Shown here: piece by piece, positions 21,167-30,416 of the stretch
Position numbering within the stretch: the stretch's first letter is position 1
Layout of the letters: each line of letters begins with the position of its first letter
Origin: Pseudomonas laurylsulfatiphila
GTDB taxonomy: Bacteria > Pseudomonadota > Gammaproteobacteria > Pseudomonadales > Pseudomonadaceae
Reading direction: 5' to 3'
Length of the DNA stretch: 64,000 nt
Assembly (NCBI RefSeq): GCF_002934665.1
Contig: NZ_NIRS01000002.1
Coordinates: 744,001 to 808,000, forward strand
Made by a program: the position numbers and the translations under genes
Notes under the pieces: generated by a model
Seen by the model: the letters and a program-made list of their open reading frames with translations, nothing else
The model's database searches: none
Told to the model about the DNA's origin: nothing

Positions 21167-21556
21167 TCAGTGTTGTTCTTTGAGGAAGCACGCAACCGCC
21201 TGGCGGTCGTCGGCGGACGCCAGGCCCATGTACGGCATGTAAGTGCCCGGCACGAAGGCCTGGGGCTGGGTGATCAATTGCGTGATGTTCTCGGCTTGCC
21301 AGCTGACGTCTTTGTCGCGCATGGCCTGGGAGTAGCTGAAGCCCGGCAGCGAGCCGGACTTGCGCCCGTACACACCGAAAAGATTCGGCCCCATCATCCC
21401 GGTCGTACCCTTGGTCACCGCATGGCAGACACTGCATTCAGTGGCAAACACTTCGGCACCACGCGGGGTATCCGTGGCGCACTCGGCGGCAGACACCGCC
21501 TGAACCAGGGTGAAGGACAGCAAGCCGATGAGGGGCAAACGCAGCGAAGTGAACAT
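21167..21556 (-). CDS. Secreted monohaem class I cytochrome c
   Basis: A 129-residue protein with a signal peptide (MFTSLRLPLIGLLSFTLVQA, cleavage near VSA-AE) and one haem c site, CSVCH at residues 41-45. MGPNLFGVYGRKSG follows, as in cytochrome c550/c2-type proteins. The distal Met is probably within YMPYMGLA. It is a periplasmic electron carrier. It is co-directional with the aldehyde dehydrogenase, which suggests electron transfer from a periplasmic quinoprotein alcohol or amine dehydrogenase upstream of the aldehyde step, though no such dehydrogenase is in the window. A frame to 21580 adds residues before the signal peptide and is unlikely. Confidence 0.9.
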   Translation of the reverse strand: MFTSLRLPLIGLLSFTLVQAVSAAECATDTPRGAEVFATECSVCHAVTKGTTGMMGPNLFGVYGRKSGSLPGFSYSQAMRDKDVSWQAENITQLITQPQAFVPGTYMPYMGLASADDRQAVACFLKEQH

Positions 21557-21839
21557 AAGAAAACGCCCTTGAAAATCCACGCGCTCGCCAGCAGGCGAAC
21601 GCCAACACCAAAAAATGCCGAGGCCAGGGTGCTTCGGCAGCTTGGTGGGGATTGTCGGTGGTCGCCGGCACGCAGGTTTTGCCCTGCGTGCCAGTTATGT
21701 TGGCCGGGCTGCCAAACCGGACAATCTGGCATGCACAACCAACTAATTGGCAAACAGGGAAAAGGGCAAACGAAAGCCGCGACTTAGTATCCGGGCAGAC
21801 CGCAAACCTGCGCTCAAGAACAAGAACGGATGCCACACC

Positions 21840-23162
21840 ATGCTCAAGTCCCCCTTGCTTCGTCTCTCGACGCTCGCGCTGATGATCAGCGCCGGCCAGG
21901 CCAATGCCTATGAGCTGTACGCCGATGATGACAGCCATCTGAACGCCACCCTCGAAGCCGCGTTCGGCATTTTCCACAGCCAGGAAAACTACGCCCTGTC
22001 CGGCCGTCTCGACGAAGGTTCGTCGTCGTGGCGCGAGGGCTACATCAAATACGGTTTGAGTTTCGACAAGGGCCTGGGCGGTGCGGGCACGGCTTACGGC
22101 GCGGGCAACCTGCTCAGCTCCGGCACCTGGGGCGACGGCGATGCCGCCGGTTTCAGCGATGGCACCGAACGCACCACCAAGTTCGAAGACGCCTACCTCG
22201 GCTGGCGTTCGGCCGATCTGTTCAGCGCCTTGGGCAAGGACGGTATGGACCTGTCCTTCGGCCGCCAGAACATCGTGGTCGGCGATGGCTTCCTGATCGA
22301 CGGCGACGCCCTGAACATGGGCAAGGGCCTGGCCGACGGCGAGTTCAACCGTGGCGGCGCCTACTACCTGGCCGCTCGCAAAGCCTTCGACGAAACCGCC
22401 GTATTGCGTCTGGGCGGCAAGGAAGGCTGGCGCAGCGACCTGATGTGGCTCAAGTCCGACAACCGCGCCCAGGCCAAGACCGAAATGTACGTCGGCACCC
22501 TGGAGCACGTGGCCGAGGCCGGCACGGTGGGCCTGACCTACATCAAGACCACCGACATTGACGAGCAGTACGCCTCGCCGATCCAGCTCGAACGCGACGG
22601 CATGAAGACCTACAGCGTGCGCGCGGCGGGTAATGCCGGGGTGAAGGACCTGTTCCTGTCCGGCGAATACGCCAAACAGGACAAACCCCACGCCGCCACC
22701 GAAGACGCCTGGTACCTGGAAGCCGGCTGGACCTTCTCCGACGCGATCTGGACCCCGAACGTCAGCTACCGCTACAGCCGCTTCTCGGAAGGCTACGACA
22801 CCTTGTTCTACGGGATGAGCCGGGGTTATGGCACCTGGTTCCAGGGTGAAGTGGCGGGCAACTACGCCGGGCCGTTCAACAGCAACTCGCGGATTCAGAA
22901 CGTCGGGCTGAAAGTCTCGCCGCTGGAAAACCTTAACCTGGGCGCGCTGTACTTCAACTTCGACACCATCGACCGCAGCCTGGGCAATACCGACGGCCAC
23001 GAAGTCGACCTGTATGCCGAATGGCACGTCAACGACCACCTGACCGTGATGCCGCTGGTGGGCATCTACCAGCCGGACAAGAGCGCCGAAAACGGCGGCA
23101 CGCAACTGGGCAACAACGACCGGAACGTCTACGCCCAACTGCTGTTCGTCACCGGTTTCTAA
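21840..23162 (+). CDS. Outer-membrane beta-barrel porin (alginate-export/AlgE-like fold)
   Basis: A 440-residue protein with signal peptide MLKSPLLRLSTLALMISAGQ (mature start near AYELY). Alternating hydrophobic strands end in the outer-membrane signature LLFVTGF with terminal Phe. DLSFGRQNIVVGDGFLIDGDALNMG and the acidic and aromatic loops fit the alginate_exp/hydrocarbon-porin-like family. Probably an uptake channel for the substrate of the neighbouring divergent aldehyde dehydrogenase/cytochrome genes (context inference). The ATG at 21840 was chosen because the open frame upstream is basic and non-secretory. Confidence 0.8.
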   Translation: MLKSPLLRLSTLALMISAGQANAYELYADDDSHLNATLEAAFGIFHSQENYALSGRLDEGSSSWREGYIKYGLSFDKGLGGAGTAYGAGNLLSSGTWGDGDAAGFSDGTERTTKFEDAYLGWRSADLFSALGKDGMDLSFGRQNIVVGDGFLIDGDALNMGKGLADGEFNRGGAYYLAARKAFDETAVLRLGGKEGWRSDLMWLKSDNRAQAKTEMYVGTLEHVAEAGTVGLTYIKTTDIDEQYASPIQLERDGMKTYSVRAAGNAGVKDLFLSGEYAKQDKPHAATEDAWYLEAGWTFSDAIWTPNVSYRYSRFSEGYDTLFYGMSRGYGTWFQGEVAGNYAGPFNSNSRIQNVGLKVSPLENLNLGALYFNFDTIDRSLGNTDGHEVDLYAEWHVNDHLTVMPLVGIYQPDKSAENGGTQLGNNDRNVYAQLLFVTGF

Positions 23163-23216
23163 CCTCGGTCGTGGGCAATGGCGGCGTCATTGCCCACGTG
23201 GAAAAAGGTATTTCCA

Positions 23217-25343
23217 ATGCACAAGAAACTCCTGACGATCCAGAGCAAGATCGCCCTCCTTGCCGGGCTCTGCCTGTTGCTGGTCGTCGGCTTGTTGATG
23301 GGCTTGTCGCTCTATCAGACCCACAAGAGCAGCCAGCAGGTTGCGCAAGCCAGCGGTGACATGCTCGCCAATGCGGCCAGGGAACACATGCAGGCCCTGG
23401 GCAAAGTGCAGGCCATGCAAGTGCAACGCACCTTCATGCAGACCCACGAATACGGCCAGGGGTTATCGCGCTACCTGTTGTACCTGCGACAGCTGCAACA
23501 ACAGGGCAGCCTGACCCGCCCGCAACTGCGCCGGGAGCTGAGCACCCAGCTTCACCAGGCCCTGATCGACAAGCCCGACCTGCTCGGGCTTTATGTCATT
23601 TTCGAACCCGGTGGACTTGACGGCGACGACGCCGGTTTCGCCCACCAGGCAGACATTGGCAGCAACGAAACCGGGCGCTTCGCCCTGTATTGGGTGCAGA
23701 GCAAACCCGGCGAACTGCAAGCGGTGATCGGCGACGAAGGCCTGCTCGCCAACACCGAGCCGGGGCCGAGCGGCGCGCCCTACAACGCCTTCTATACGTG
23801 CGCCCGCGACACCCGTCAGGCCTGCGTGCTCGAGCCTTATTTCGACGAGGCGTCCGGCAGCCGCAAACTGGTGACCAGCGTGGCCTTCCCGCTGCTGGAA
23901 AACGGCAAGGTGATCGCCGTGGTCGGGCTCGACATCAACCTCGCCGCCCTGCAACAGAACAGCCAGGCCAGCGCCCGTCAGTTATTCGAGGGCAATGGTC
24001 AGATCAGCATCGTCAGCCCGCGCGGGGTGATCTCCGCCAACAGCCAGGACGTCAGCCGCCTCGGCCAACCAATAGACAGCGCCGAGGTGATGGACGCCTT
24101 GCGCCAAGGCAAACCGAAGGTGTTTGTCGACGCCCAGCAAATCAAGGTGCTTGAGCCGCTGTCACCGATTGCCGGCGCCGCGCCCTGGGGCGTACTGGTC
24201 GGCGTGCCGCAAGACGTCTTGCTGGCGCCGGTGACCACCTTGCAAAAGGAACTCGATGCCCAAGGCGTGCAAAGCACCGCGCTGGAGTTGCTGCTCGGTG
24301 GCGGTTCGGCCCTGCTCGGCCTGCTGTTGATCGGCTACACGGCGCGGCGCATTACCCGGCCGCTGCAAGTGCTGACCCGCGTATTGGAGGATATCTCCCT
24401 CGGCGAAGGCGACCTGACCCGGCGCCTGCAGGTGCAATCGCGGGATGAAATCGGTCAACTGGCGACCGCCTTCAACCGCTTTGTCGAACGCATCCACCAG
24501 TCGATGCGCGAGGTGTCCTCGGCAGCCCTCGGCGTCAATGAGGGTGCCCGGCGCGTGCTGAATGCATCGAACGCTTCGCTGAGCAATTTCGACGATCAAT
24601 CCACCCGCACCAGCAGCGTGGCGGCGGCGATCAACCAGTTGGGCGCGGCCGCCCAGGAGATTGCCCACAACGCCAGCGATGCCTCGCACCAGGCGTCCGG
24701 TGCCCGGCAACAGGCCGAGGACGGACGCCAGGTGGTGCAACGCACGATCGAGGTGATGCACGAACTGTCGGGCAAGATCAGCGCCTCGTGCGCCAACATC
24801 GAAGTGCTGAACGACAAGACCGTGAACATCGGGCAGATCCTCGAAGTGATCAAGGGCATCTCCCAGCAGACCAACCTGCTGGCGCTCAACGCGGCCATTG
24901 AAGCGGCGCGGGCCGGTGAAGCGGGCCGTGGTTTTGCGGTAGTGGCGGACGAAGTGCGCAGCCTGGCCGGACGCACCCAGGCCTCGGCGCTGGAGATCCA
25001 GCAGATGATCGAAGAGCTGCAAGTGGGCGCACGGGAATCGGTCACCACCATGACCGAGAGCCAGCGCCACAGCGAAGAAAGCGTCACCATCGCCAACCTC
25101 GCCGGCTCCCGCCTGGGCAGCGTGACCCAACGCATCGGCGAGATTGACAACGTCAACCAGTCCGTGGCCGCCGCCACGGAAGAACAGACGGCGGTGGTCG
25201 AGGCCCTTAATGTCGACATCACCCGGATCAACACCTTGAACCAGCAAGGGGTGGAGAATTTGCAATCGACATTGCGGGCTTGTACCGAGCTGGAGCAACA
25301 GGCCGGGCGGTTGAATCAGTTGGTGGGAAGTTTTCGGATCTGA
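23217..25343 (+). CDS. Methyl-accepting chemotaxis protein with a double-Cache sensor
   Basis: A 708-residue chemoreceptor. TM1 is near residues 10-35 ([20 protein letters not shown]). A periplasmic region of about 300 residues has dCache features ([48 protein letters not shown]). TM2 ([16 protein letters not shown]) is followed by HAMP ([20 protein letters not shown]) and the signalling domain with [20 protein letters not shown]. The ATG at 23217 follows AAAAAGG. It is 54 bases after the porin gene and likely co-transcribed with it, so it may sense the compound handled by this island (inference). Confidence 0.92.
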   Translation: MHKKLLTIQSKIALLAGLCLLLVVGLLMGLSLYQTHKSSQQVAQASGDMLANAAREHMQALGKVQAMQVQRTFMQTHEYGQGLSRYLLYLRQLQQQGSLTRPQLRRELSTQLHQALIDKPDLLGLYVIFEPGGLDGDDAGFAHQADIGSNETGRFALYWVQSKPGELQAVIGDEGLLANTEPGPSGAPYNAFYTCARDTRQACVLEPYFDEASGSRKLVTSVAFPLLENGKVIAVVGLDINLAALQQNSQASARQLFEGNGQISIVSPRGVISANSQDVSRLGQPIDSAEVMDALRQGKPKVFVDAQQIKVLEPLSPIAGAAPWGVLVGVPQDVLLAPVTTLQKELDAQGVQSTALELLLGGGSALLGLLLIGYTARRITRPLQVLTRVLEDISLGEGDLTRRLQVQSRDEIGQLATAFNRFVERIHQSMREVSSAALGVNEGARRVLNASNASLSNFDDQSTRTSSVAAAINQLGAAAQEIAHNASDASHQASGARQQAEDGRQVVQRTIEVMHELSGKISASCANIEVLNDKTVNIGQILEVIKGISQQTNLLALNAAIEAARAGEAGRGFAVVADEVRSLAGRTQASALEIQQMIEELQVGARESVTTMTESQRHSEESVTIANLAGSRLGSVTQRIGEIDNVNQSVAAATEEQTAVVEALNVDITRINTLNQQGVENLQSTLRACTELEQQAGRLNQLVGSFRI

Positions 25344-25969
25344 GACTTGGGTTGCCTGACACGCAGACATCGCGGGCAAGCCAGCTCCCACACTGGATTT
25401 TTGGCGTACTCACTTCTTGTATTCACCTGAGATCCCTGTGGGAGCGAGCCTGCTCGCGATGAGGCCAGCACATCCAACACCACCGTCGCCTGACACCCCG
25501 CCTTCGCGAGCAGGCTCGCTCCCACATTTGGATCTCTGCCATGCACAAATCTTGTGTTCACCAGAGATCCCTGTGGGAGCGGGCTTGCCCGCGAAGAGGC
25601 CAGCACAGCCAACATCCTTGCCGACTGATACTCCGCCTTCGCGAGCAGGCTCGCTCCCACATTTGGATCTCTGCCATACACAAATCTTGTGTTCACCAGA
25701 GAACCCTGTGGGAGCGGGCTTGCCCGCGATGAGGCCAGCACAGCCAACATCACCGTCGCCTGACACCCCGCCTTCGCGAGCAGGCCCACATCTGGCACCC
25801 ACAACCAATCACATGGCACACACGCACACCTGCCGCGCCACACCCCCGGCGTAGTATCGAAGTCGACCTCTGGGGCACAACCCGCTCCAAAGTGCCCTGC
25901 AATGCAACGCTGAACCCCTCCACATCTCACTAAAACAATAAATCGGCCTTCGGGTCGCGGGAGATTTCT
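25344..25969. other. Intergenic REPIN-rich stretch before the permease operon
   Basis: 626 bases with no credible gene. It holds a lone REP arm (25371-25392) and a three-copy tandem REPIN array (25436-25790). About 180 bases of ordinary sequence then lead to the permease start. I see no clear sigma-54 element: TGGCAC occurrences near 25792 and 25812 lack a correctly spaced GC. Confidence 0.7.
25436..25790. repeat. Tandem REPIN array, three units with a 135-base period
   Basis: REP pairs of the GGGAGCGAGC/GGGAGCGGGC type begin at 25436, 25571 and 25706, exactly 135 bases apart. Each unit contains an inverted pair and the same linker (CACAAATCTTGTGTTCACCAG between units). The third unit is truncated at its right arm (GCAGGCCCACATC). 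The fixed period and shared linker show expansion by tandem duplication rather than independent insertions. Confidence 0.88.
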
Positions 25970-27283
25970 GTGCTCAAGAAAAGTGCGCTGGGCTGGCCAA
26001 AGATTGCCGGCCTCGGAATTGCGTTGGTGGTGGCCGGGCAGTTTTCCGGCTGGAACTTCGGGCTGGCGGCCGGTGGCTGGCTGAACATGCTGATCGCCAC
26101 GTTGCTGATGGCCCTGCTCTGCGGCGGCCTGGCCTTGTGCGTGGCGGAACTGTCCACGGCGTTGCCGAGTGCCGGCGGCGTGTTCGTGTATGCGCAAAGT
26201 GCGTTCGGGCCGTTCGTGGGGTATCTGGTCGGTGTCGCCTGTGCCTTGGCGCTGACCATCGGCACCGGGGCGGCGGCGACGTTCATTTGCGCCTACACCG
26301 AATCGATTTTCGGCCTCGGTGGCTGGCCGGTGAAAATCGCTCTGTTTGCGGTGATCATCGGCATCCACATGCGCGGCGTCGGTGAGGCCATGGGCCTGAC
26401 CTTCATCGCCGGCATCATCGCCGTGGTCGCCCTGCTCACCTTTGGCGTGGCCATGGCGCCCCATGTCGAACTGGCCAACTTGCTGAAACTGCCCGCCAAC
26501 GTCGCCACTCCGGTCAGCCTCGGCGGCATCTTCGCCTGCGTACCCTTCGCGATCTGGTTGTTCATCACCGTCGAGCAAACCGGTTCGGCAGCCGAGGAGG
26601 CGCACAACCCCGGCCGCACCATGCCGCGGGGCATTCTGGCGGCGATCGGCACCTTGCTGGTGACGGCGCTGGTGGTGCTGGTCTGCGCACCCGGTGCCGG
26701 TGGTGTCGAGCTGGTCGGTTCGGCAGGTGATCCGCTGTACGCCGCGATGTCCGGCAACAGCGCCTTCGGTGACGGCTCCTGGCTGGCCAAGGTGATTGGC
26801 TGCGGCGCGGTGTTCGGCCTGATCGCTACCTTCTTTTCGCTGGTGTTCGCCGCGTCTCGGCAGTTGTTCGCCATGGCCCGCGACGGCCTGTTCCCGCAAT
26901 GGCTGGGCAAGACCGGCCAACGCGGCACGCCCTGGCCGGCGCTGTTGCTGATCGGCGCCATCGGCCTGCCGTTGTCCGAAGTGGACCCGGCCACCGTGAT
27001 GCTCGCGGTCGTGCTGCTGCTCAACGTTTGCTACCTGTTCATCTTCGCCGCGTACCTGCGCATCAAGACCAGCCAGCCTGACCTGCCTCGGCCCTTCACC
27101 TTGCTCGGCGGCAAACTGGTTGCCTGGCTGGGCCTGGCCCTGACGCTGGTGGTGATCGCCGCCTGCTTCCAGCTCGACCTGCTGATGCTGATCGCCCTCG
27201 CCGTGACCTTCAGCCTGTGCCTTTTCAACTACCTGCTGCGCAACCGTCGCACCACCGCCCTCGAGGTTCCGGACCATGCCTGA
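25970..27283 (+). CDS. APC-family permease (ethanolamine-permease-like)
   Basis: A 437-residue membrane transporter with about 12 helices. It begins VLKKSALGWPKIAGLGIALV, then AGQFSGWNFGLAAGGW and LALCVAELSTALPSAGGVFVY, matching the amino acid/polyamine/organocation family near the ethanolamine permeases. ASRQLFAMARDGLFPQWL is the family-typical loop. The start is a GTG at 25970 preceded by a GGGAG-like site. Its stop overlaps the next start by eight bases, so it is translationally coupled to the phospho-lyase-like gene. It probably imports the amino alcohol that the two enzymes process. Confidence 0.87.
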   Translation: MLKKSALGWPKIAGLGIALVVAGQFSGWNFGLAAGGWLNMLIATLLMALLCGGLALCVAELSTALPSAGGVFVYAQSAFGPFVGYLVGVACALALTIGTGAAATFICAYTESIFGLGGWPVKIALFAVIIGIHMRGVGEAMGLTFIAGIIAVVALLTFGVAMAPHVELANLLKLPANVATPVSLGGIFACVPFAIWLFITVEQTGSAAEEAHNPGRTMPRGILAAIGTLLVTALVVLVCAPGAGGVELVGSAGDPLYAAMSGNSAFGDGSWLAKVIGCGAVFGLIATFFSLVFAASRQLFAMARDGLFPQWLGKTGQRGTPWPALLLIGAIGLPLSEVDPATVMLAVVLLLNVCYLFIFAAYLRIKTSQPDLPRPFTLLGGKLVAWLGLALTLVVIAACFQLDLLMLIALAVTFSLCLFNYLLRNRRTTALEVPDHA

Positions 27284-28556
27284 AGACACTCTGCTGCAAC
27301 GCCGCCATCGCGTACTGGGCAGCGCCTCACCGCTGTTCTATGACAACCCCTTGCACTTGGTGCGTGGCGAAGGTGTCTGGCTGTTCGACGTCGACGGTCG
27401 TCGCTACCTCGATGTCTACAACAACGTGCCCTGCGTCGGTCACTGCAACCCTCACGTGACCGAAGCCATGCACCGCCAGGCCAGCACGCTGAACATCCAC
27501 ACCCGCTACCTCGACGAGCAAGTGGTGCGCTATGCCGAACGCCTGACCGCGACCTTCGGCGAACCGCTGGACACCGCGATGTTCACCTGCACCGGCAGCG
27601 AGGCCAATGAGCTGGCGCTGCGCCTGGCACGCTTTGCCAGTGGCGGCACCGGCATCATCGTCAGTGACTACAACTACCACGGCAACTCGGCGTCGCTGGC
27701 GCAAGTCACCACCGCCCTGCCCTCGCCGGAACCCTTCGCCGCCCATGCCCGCGCCGTGCCGATTCCGTGCCTGTACCGGGCACCGGCTGGCACCACCGAG
27801 GCGCAACTGGCCGAGCAATACGCGGCCAATATCGCGGCGGCGATTGCCTCGATGCAGGCCCAGGGCATTCGCCCGGCCGCGTTGCTGATCGACACCCTGT
27901 TCGCCAACGAAGGCTTGCCACGGGTGCCGGCCAGTTTCGTCAACAAGGCCGCCGCGCTGATCCGCGCCGCCGGCGGTCTGTTCATCGCCGACGAAGTGCA
28001 GTCCGGCTTCGGCCGTACCGGTGATCACCTTTGGGGTCATCAGGCCCACGGCGTGGTACCGGACATCGTCACCCTCGGCAAACCCATGGGCAACGGCTAT
28101 CCACTGGCCGGGCTGATCACCCACAAGGCCCTGGTCGAATCCTTCGGGCGCCATGCGATGTATTTCAACACCTTCGGTGGCTCGCCCGTGGCGGCGGCGG
28201 TCGGCATGGCGGTGCTGGACGTGATTGAGCAACAGCAACTGCTGAAAAACGCGCAAGACGTCGGCGCTTACGTGCAACAACGCCTGCAAGCGCTAGCCAC
28301 CAGGCACTCGATCATCGGCGACGTGCGCGGCAAGGGCCTGTTCTTCGCCATGGAACTGGTGCGCGACCACGCCAGCAAGGAGCCGGCCGGCCTGGAGGCG
28401 CGCAAGGTGGTCAACGACATGCGCGAGAACGGCGTGTTGATCAGCAAGATCGGCGCCGGCGACAACATTCTGAAGCTACGGCCGCCGCTGGTGTTCGGCC
28501 GCGATCATGCCGACCTGTTTGTCGACACCCTGGACCAAGCCCTGAGCGCGATTTGA
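27276..28556 (+). CDS. PLP-dependent class III aminotransferase-fold enzyme, likely amino-alcohol-phosphate phospho-lyase
   Basis: A 426-residue class III PLP enzyme. It carries YLDVYNNVPCVGHCNPHV near residue 45, VSDYNYHGNSASL, FIADEVQSGFGRTGDHLWGH and PLP lysine motif TLGKPMGNGYPLAG, then MYFNTFGGSPVAAAVGM. NNV-x(2)-VGHC-NP, GKPMGNG and YFNTFGG resemble the ethanolamine-phosphate/phosphohydroxylysine phospho-lyases (ETNPPL/PHYKPL) more than ordinary transaminases. With a kinase next to it, the likely reaction is elimination of phosphate and ammonia from an O-phospho-amino alcohol to give an aldehyde. Old biochemistry describes such a pathway for 1-aminopropan-2-ol in Pseudomonas. An ordinary omega-transaminase is the alternative. 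Confidence 0.82.
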   Translation: MPEDTLLQRRHRVLGSASPLFYDNPLHLVRGEGVWLFDVDGRRYLDVYNNVPCVGHCNPHVTEAMHRQASTLNIHTRYLDEQVVRYAERLTATFGEPLDTAMFTCTGSEANELALRLARFASGGTGIIVSDYNYHGNSASLAQVTTALPSPEPFAAHARAVPIPCLYRAPAGTTEAQLAEQYAANIAAAIASMQAQGIRPAALLIDTLFANEGLPRVPASFVNKAAALIRAAGGLFIADEVQSGFGRTGDHLWGHQAHGVVPDIVTLGKPMGNGYPLAGLITHKALVESFGRHAMYFNTFGGSPVAAAVGMAVLDVIEQQQLLKNAQDVGAYVQQRLQALATRHSIIGDVRGKGLFFAMELVRDHASKEPAGLEARKVVNDMRENGVLISKIGAGDNILKLRPPLVFGRDHADLFVDTLDQALSAI

Positions 28557-28565
28557 GGCCCTGCC

Positions 28566-29582
28566 ATGACTGAATTCCACACCCTGCCACACGACCAGCA
28601 AGTCGCCCGTCTGCACGAACTGGCGCGCCATGCCCTGCAACAATGGGACGGCGAGTTCGCCGACATTGAACTGGTGAAGTTTCGCGAGAACGCGGTGTTC
28701 TCCGCCCACCGCCACGATGGTCAGCGGGTCGCCTTGCGCATCCATCGCAATGGCTATCACTGCGAAGCCGCGCTGCGTTCCGAGCTGCAATGGATGGAGG
28801 CGCTGGCCGGCGCCGGAATCACCGTGCCGCAAATCATCCGTGCGCAGAATCAAAGCCACCTGGTCGAAGTCACCCATCAAGCCATCGGCGAGCCGCGCCA
28901 CATCGACATGCTCGCCTGGCTGCCGGGCGCCACCGCCGGCACCTCGGAGAACGGGGTGCAGGCCGATACCGAAATCGATTTTCTGTTCCGTGAGGCCGGC
29001 GCGATTGCCGCGCGCATTCACCTGCATTCGGCGGATTGGCAGCAGCCGGACGAGTTTGTCCGGCATGCCTGGGATGAAGAAGGCTTGATCGGCGTCAATC
29101 CGTTCTGGGGGCGTTTCTGGGAGCTGGAACAACTCAACGATGAGCAGCGGGATTTGCTGCAACAGGCCCGGCGCACAGCGCGCAAGGACTTGCGTCAGTA
29201 CGGTCGACACCTGGGCAATTTCGGCATGATCCACGCCGACCTGGTGCCCGAGAACCTGCTGATCGAAGGCCCGCGCTTGCGCCTGATCGACTTCGACGAT
29301 GCCGGGTTTGGCTGGCACATGTTCGAGTTGGCCACGGCGCTGTACTTCTGCCTGGATGACCCGCGCTACGAGCAAATCAAGACCGCGCTGCTCGACGGCT
29401 ACCACGCGGTCAAGCCGCTGACCGAGGCGGATCGCAAGACCCTGGCGCTGTTCCTGATGCTGCGTGGCACCACGTACCTGGGCTGGATTCACACCCGCCA
29501 GGGCACGCCGACAGCGATTGAAATGGCGCCGATGTTGATTGAGCGGGCTTGCTGGTTGGCTCGGGAATATTTGCAGTTCTGA
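28566..29582 (+). CDS. APH-family small-molecule kinase (amino-alcohol/hydroxylysine kinase-like)
   Basis: A 338-residue aminoglycoside-phosphotransferase-fold kinase. The nucleotide-binding lobe has FRENAVFSAHRHDGQRVALR. The catalytic loop is MIHADLVPENLLI (His-x-Asp-x4-Asn) and the metal-binding Asp is in RLIDFDDAGFGW. It starts 9 bases after the phospho-lyase-like gene in the same operon. It probably phosphorylates the hydroxyl of an imported amino alcohol (ethanolamine, aminopropanol or hydroxylysine are candidates). It resembles homoserine kinase II/hydroxylysine kinase-like proteins. The substrate is inferred only from the adjacent enzyme. Confidence 0.85.
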   Translation: MTEFHTLPHDQQVARLHELARHALQQWDGEFADIELVKFRENAVFSAHRHDGQRVALRIHRNGYHCEAALRSELQWMEALAGAGITVPQIIRAQNQSHLVEVTHQAIGEPRHIDMLAWLPGATAGTSENGVQADTEIDFLFREAGAIAARIHLHSADWQQPDEFVRHAWDEEGLIGVNPFWGRFWELEQLNDEQRDLLQQARRTARKDLRQYGRHLGNFGMIHADLVPENLLIEGPRLRLIDFDDAGFGWHMFELATALYFCLDDPRYEQIKTALLDGYHAVKPLTEADRKTLALFLMLRGTTYLGWIHTRQGTPTAIEMAPMLIERACWLAREYLQF

Positions 29583-29585
29583 TAC

Positions 29586-29752
29586 ACCGCCTTCGCGAGC
29601 AGGCTCGCTCCCACGAGTGATTTCTGTCGTACGCAAATCTTGTGTACGACAGTGACCTCCTGTGGGAGCGAGCCTGCTCGCGATGAGGGTCTTACATTCA
29701 AAATGAATGTCGACTGACACGCCGCCATCGCGAGCAGGCTCGCTCCTACAAT
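29586..29752. repeat. REP cluster after the kinase gene
   Basis: A single arm (TCGCGAGCAGGCTCGCTCCC, about 29593-29612) and a full inverted pair at 29660-29750 (CTGTGGGAGCGAGCCTGCTC to GAGCAGGCTCGCTCCTACA). They lie between the operon end and the convergent DUF6124-like gene. Confidence 0.85.
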
Positions 29753-29760
29753 ATTGATCT

Positions 29761-30066
29761 CTAGCCAGCCGGATCCAGCCTGTCCAGCGCCCGATTCACC
29801 GCCAACTCCCCCAGCATGATCACTTGCGCGATGCCCAGCAGGGTGTTGCGGTGCGAGCCTTCCAGAAAACCCGCCAGGTCATTGGCCATGACACTCGCCG
29901 AGGCCAGCGATTCGCAGGCGTGGGCCAGCAGGGTTTCGGTGTCGATTTGCGGGTTGATGGTGAACATCGAGGAGGGTTTGTGCGGGGTGGCCATGATGTG
30001 CAGGGCCGGGTTTGGGCAGGAATCGTTGCCTGGTGGATCAGGTGTAACCTTGAGCATGACTTTCAT
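29761..30066 (-). CDS. DUF6124-like small protein, copy 1
   Basis: A 101-residue small cytoplasmic protein with no signal or membrane segment. The C-terminal two thirds is predicted helical: TETLLAHACESLASASVMAN, DLAGFLEGSHRNTLLG, IAQVIMLGELAVNRALD. This looks like the DUF6124/DUF3077 type of short Pseudomonas proteins; function unknown. It is nearly identical to the gene at 30603 and belongs to an 842-base duplication. A long structured leader precedes it (30067-30390). ATG 30066 has a GGAA close by; an in-frame ATG at 30057 is a possible alternative. Confidence 0.75.
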   Translation of the reverse strand: MKVMLKVTPDPPGNDSCPNPALHIMATPHKPSSMFTINPQIDTETLLAHACESLASASVMANDLAGFLEGSHRNTLLGIAQVIMLGELAVNRALDRLDPAG

Positions 30067-30092
30067 TTCCGTTGTGATGCTGCCACGTCGTC

Positions 30093-30387
30093 GCTGCTAA
30101 ACGAGGGGTGGCGGCTGTACGCAGGTTAGCAGACCGGGGAAATGAAGAAAGCCGGCGCGCCCGAGGGCGCCCTGCGCACAGCTGCCATCAAAAGCAGGTA
30201 TGGAATACCTGCCTGACGGACACTCGTACGATCTTCAAATACCACGGGCTGCTAAACCCGATCACTGGAAATCAGTGACGCGGACCAAGTTACCGATGGC
30301 CTCCAAGGCGCACAAGCCGGCGGATTCTGGCGTAGCTGTAGGCTATGCCGCAAGGTGTTGTAGCTTGCAGGAAGTTACTCCTACAGC
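30093..30387 (-). ncRNA. Structured leader with P4-immunity-like complementary loops, copy 1
   Basis: On the reverse strand before the small gene there are three short hairpins. A is GGG-TTTAGCAG-CCC (30259-30246). B is GGT-CTGCTA-ACC (30135-30124). C is TCG-TTTAGCAG-CGA (about 30103-30092), some 30 bases before the ATG. Loop B is complementary to both A and C. Between A and B lies a perfect stem GCAGGTAT/ATACCTGC followed by TTTT (about 30214-30189), which looks like an intrinsic terminator, and a GGGCGCCCTCGGGCGC hairpin. Upstream are CACTG-ATTTC-CAGTG and an 8-base long-range stem (30335-30342 with 30380-30387). The A/B/C pattern resembles seqA/seqB/seqC of satellite phage P4. The RNA itself is inferred. 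Confidence 0.6.
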
Positions 30388-30416
30388 CGTTAAACAAGCT
30401 CTTCGAACTGGCACCG

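Noticed and set aside
19578..21242. A 554-codon open frame on the + strand opposite the aldehyde dehydrogenase gene
   Set aside because: Antisense shadow of a full-length enzyme, with no recognisable domain and no ribosome site.
21438..23138. A 566-codon open frame on the - strand opposite the porin gene
   Set aside because: It runs through the cytochrome c gene start and the porin in antisense and is rich in Val/Gly/Ala/His without motifs. The porin has a signal peptide and terminal Phe.
25790..25830. Sigma-54-type promoter for the permease operon
   Set aside because: Two TGGCAC elements occur, but neither has GC at the required distance for a -12 element.
25316..27289. A 657-codon open frame on the - strand over the permease and REP array
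   Set aside because: Its C-terminal part is translated REP repeats (repeated VGASLLAK-type segments) and the remainder is antisense to membrane helices.
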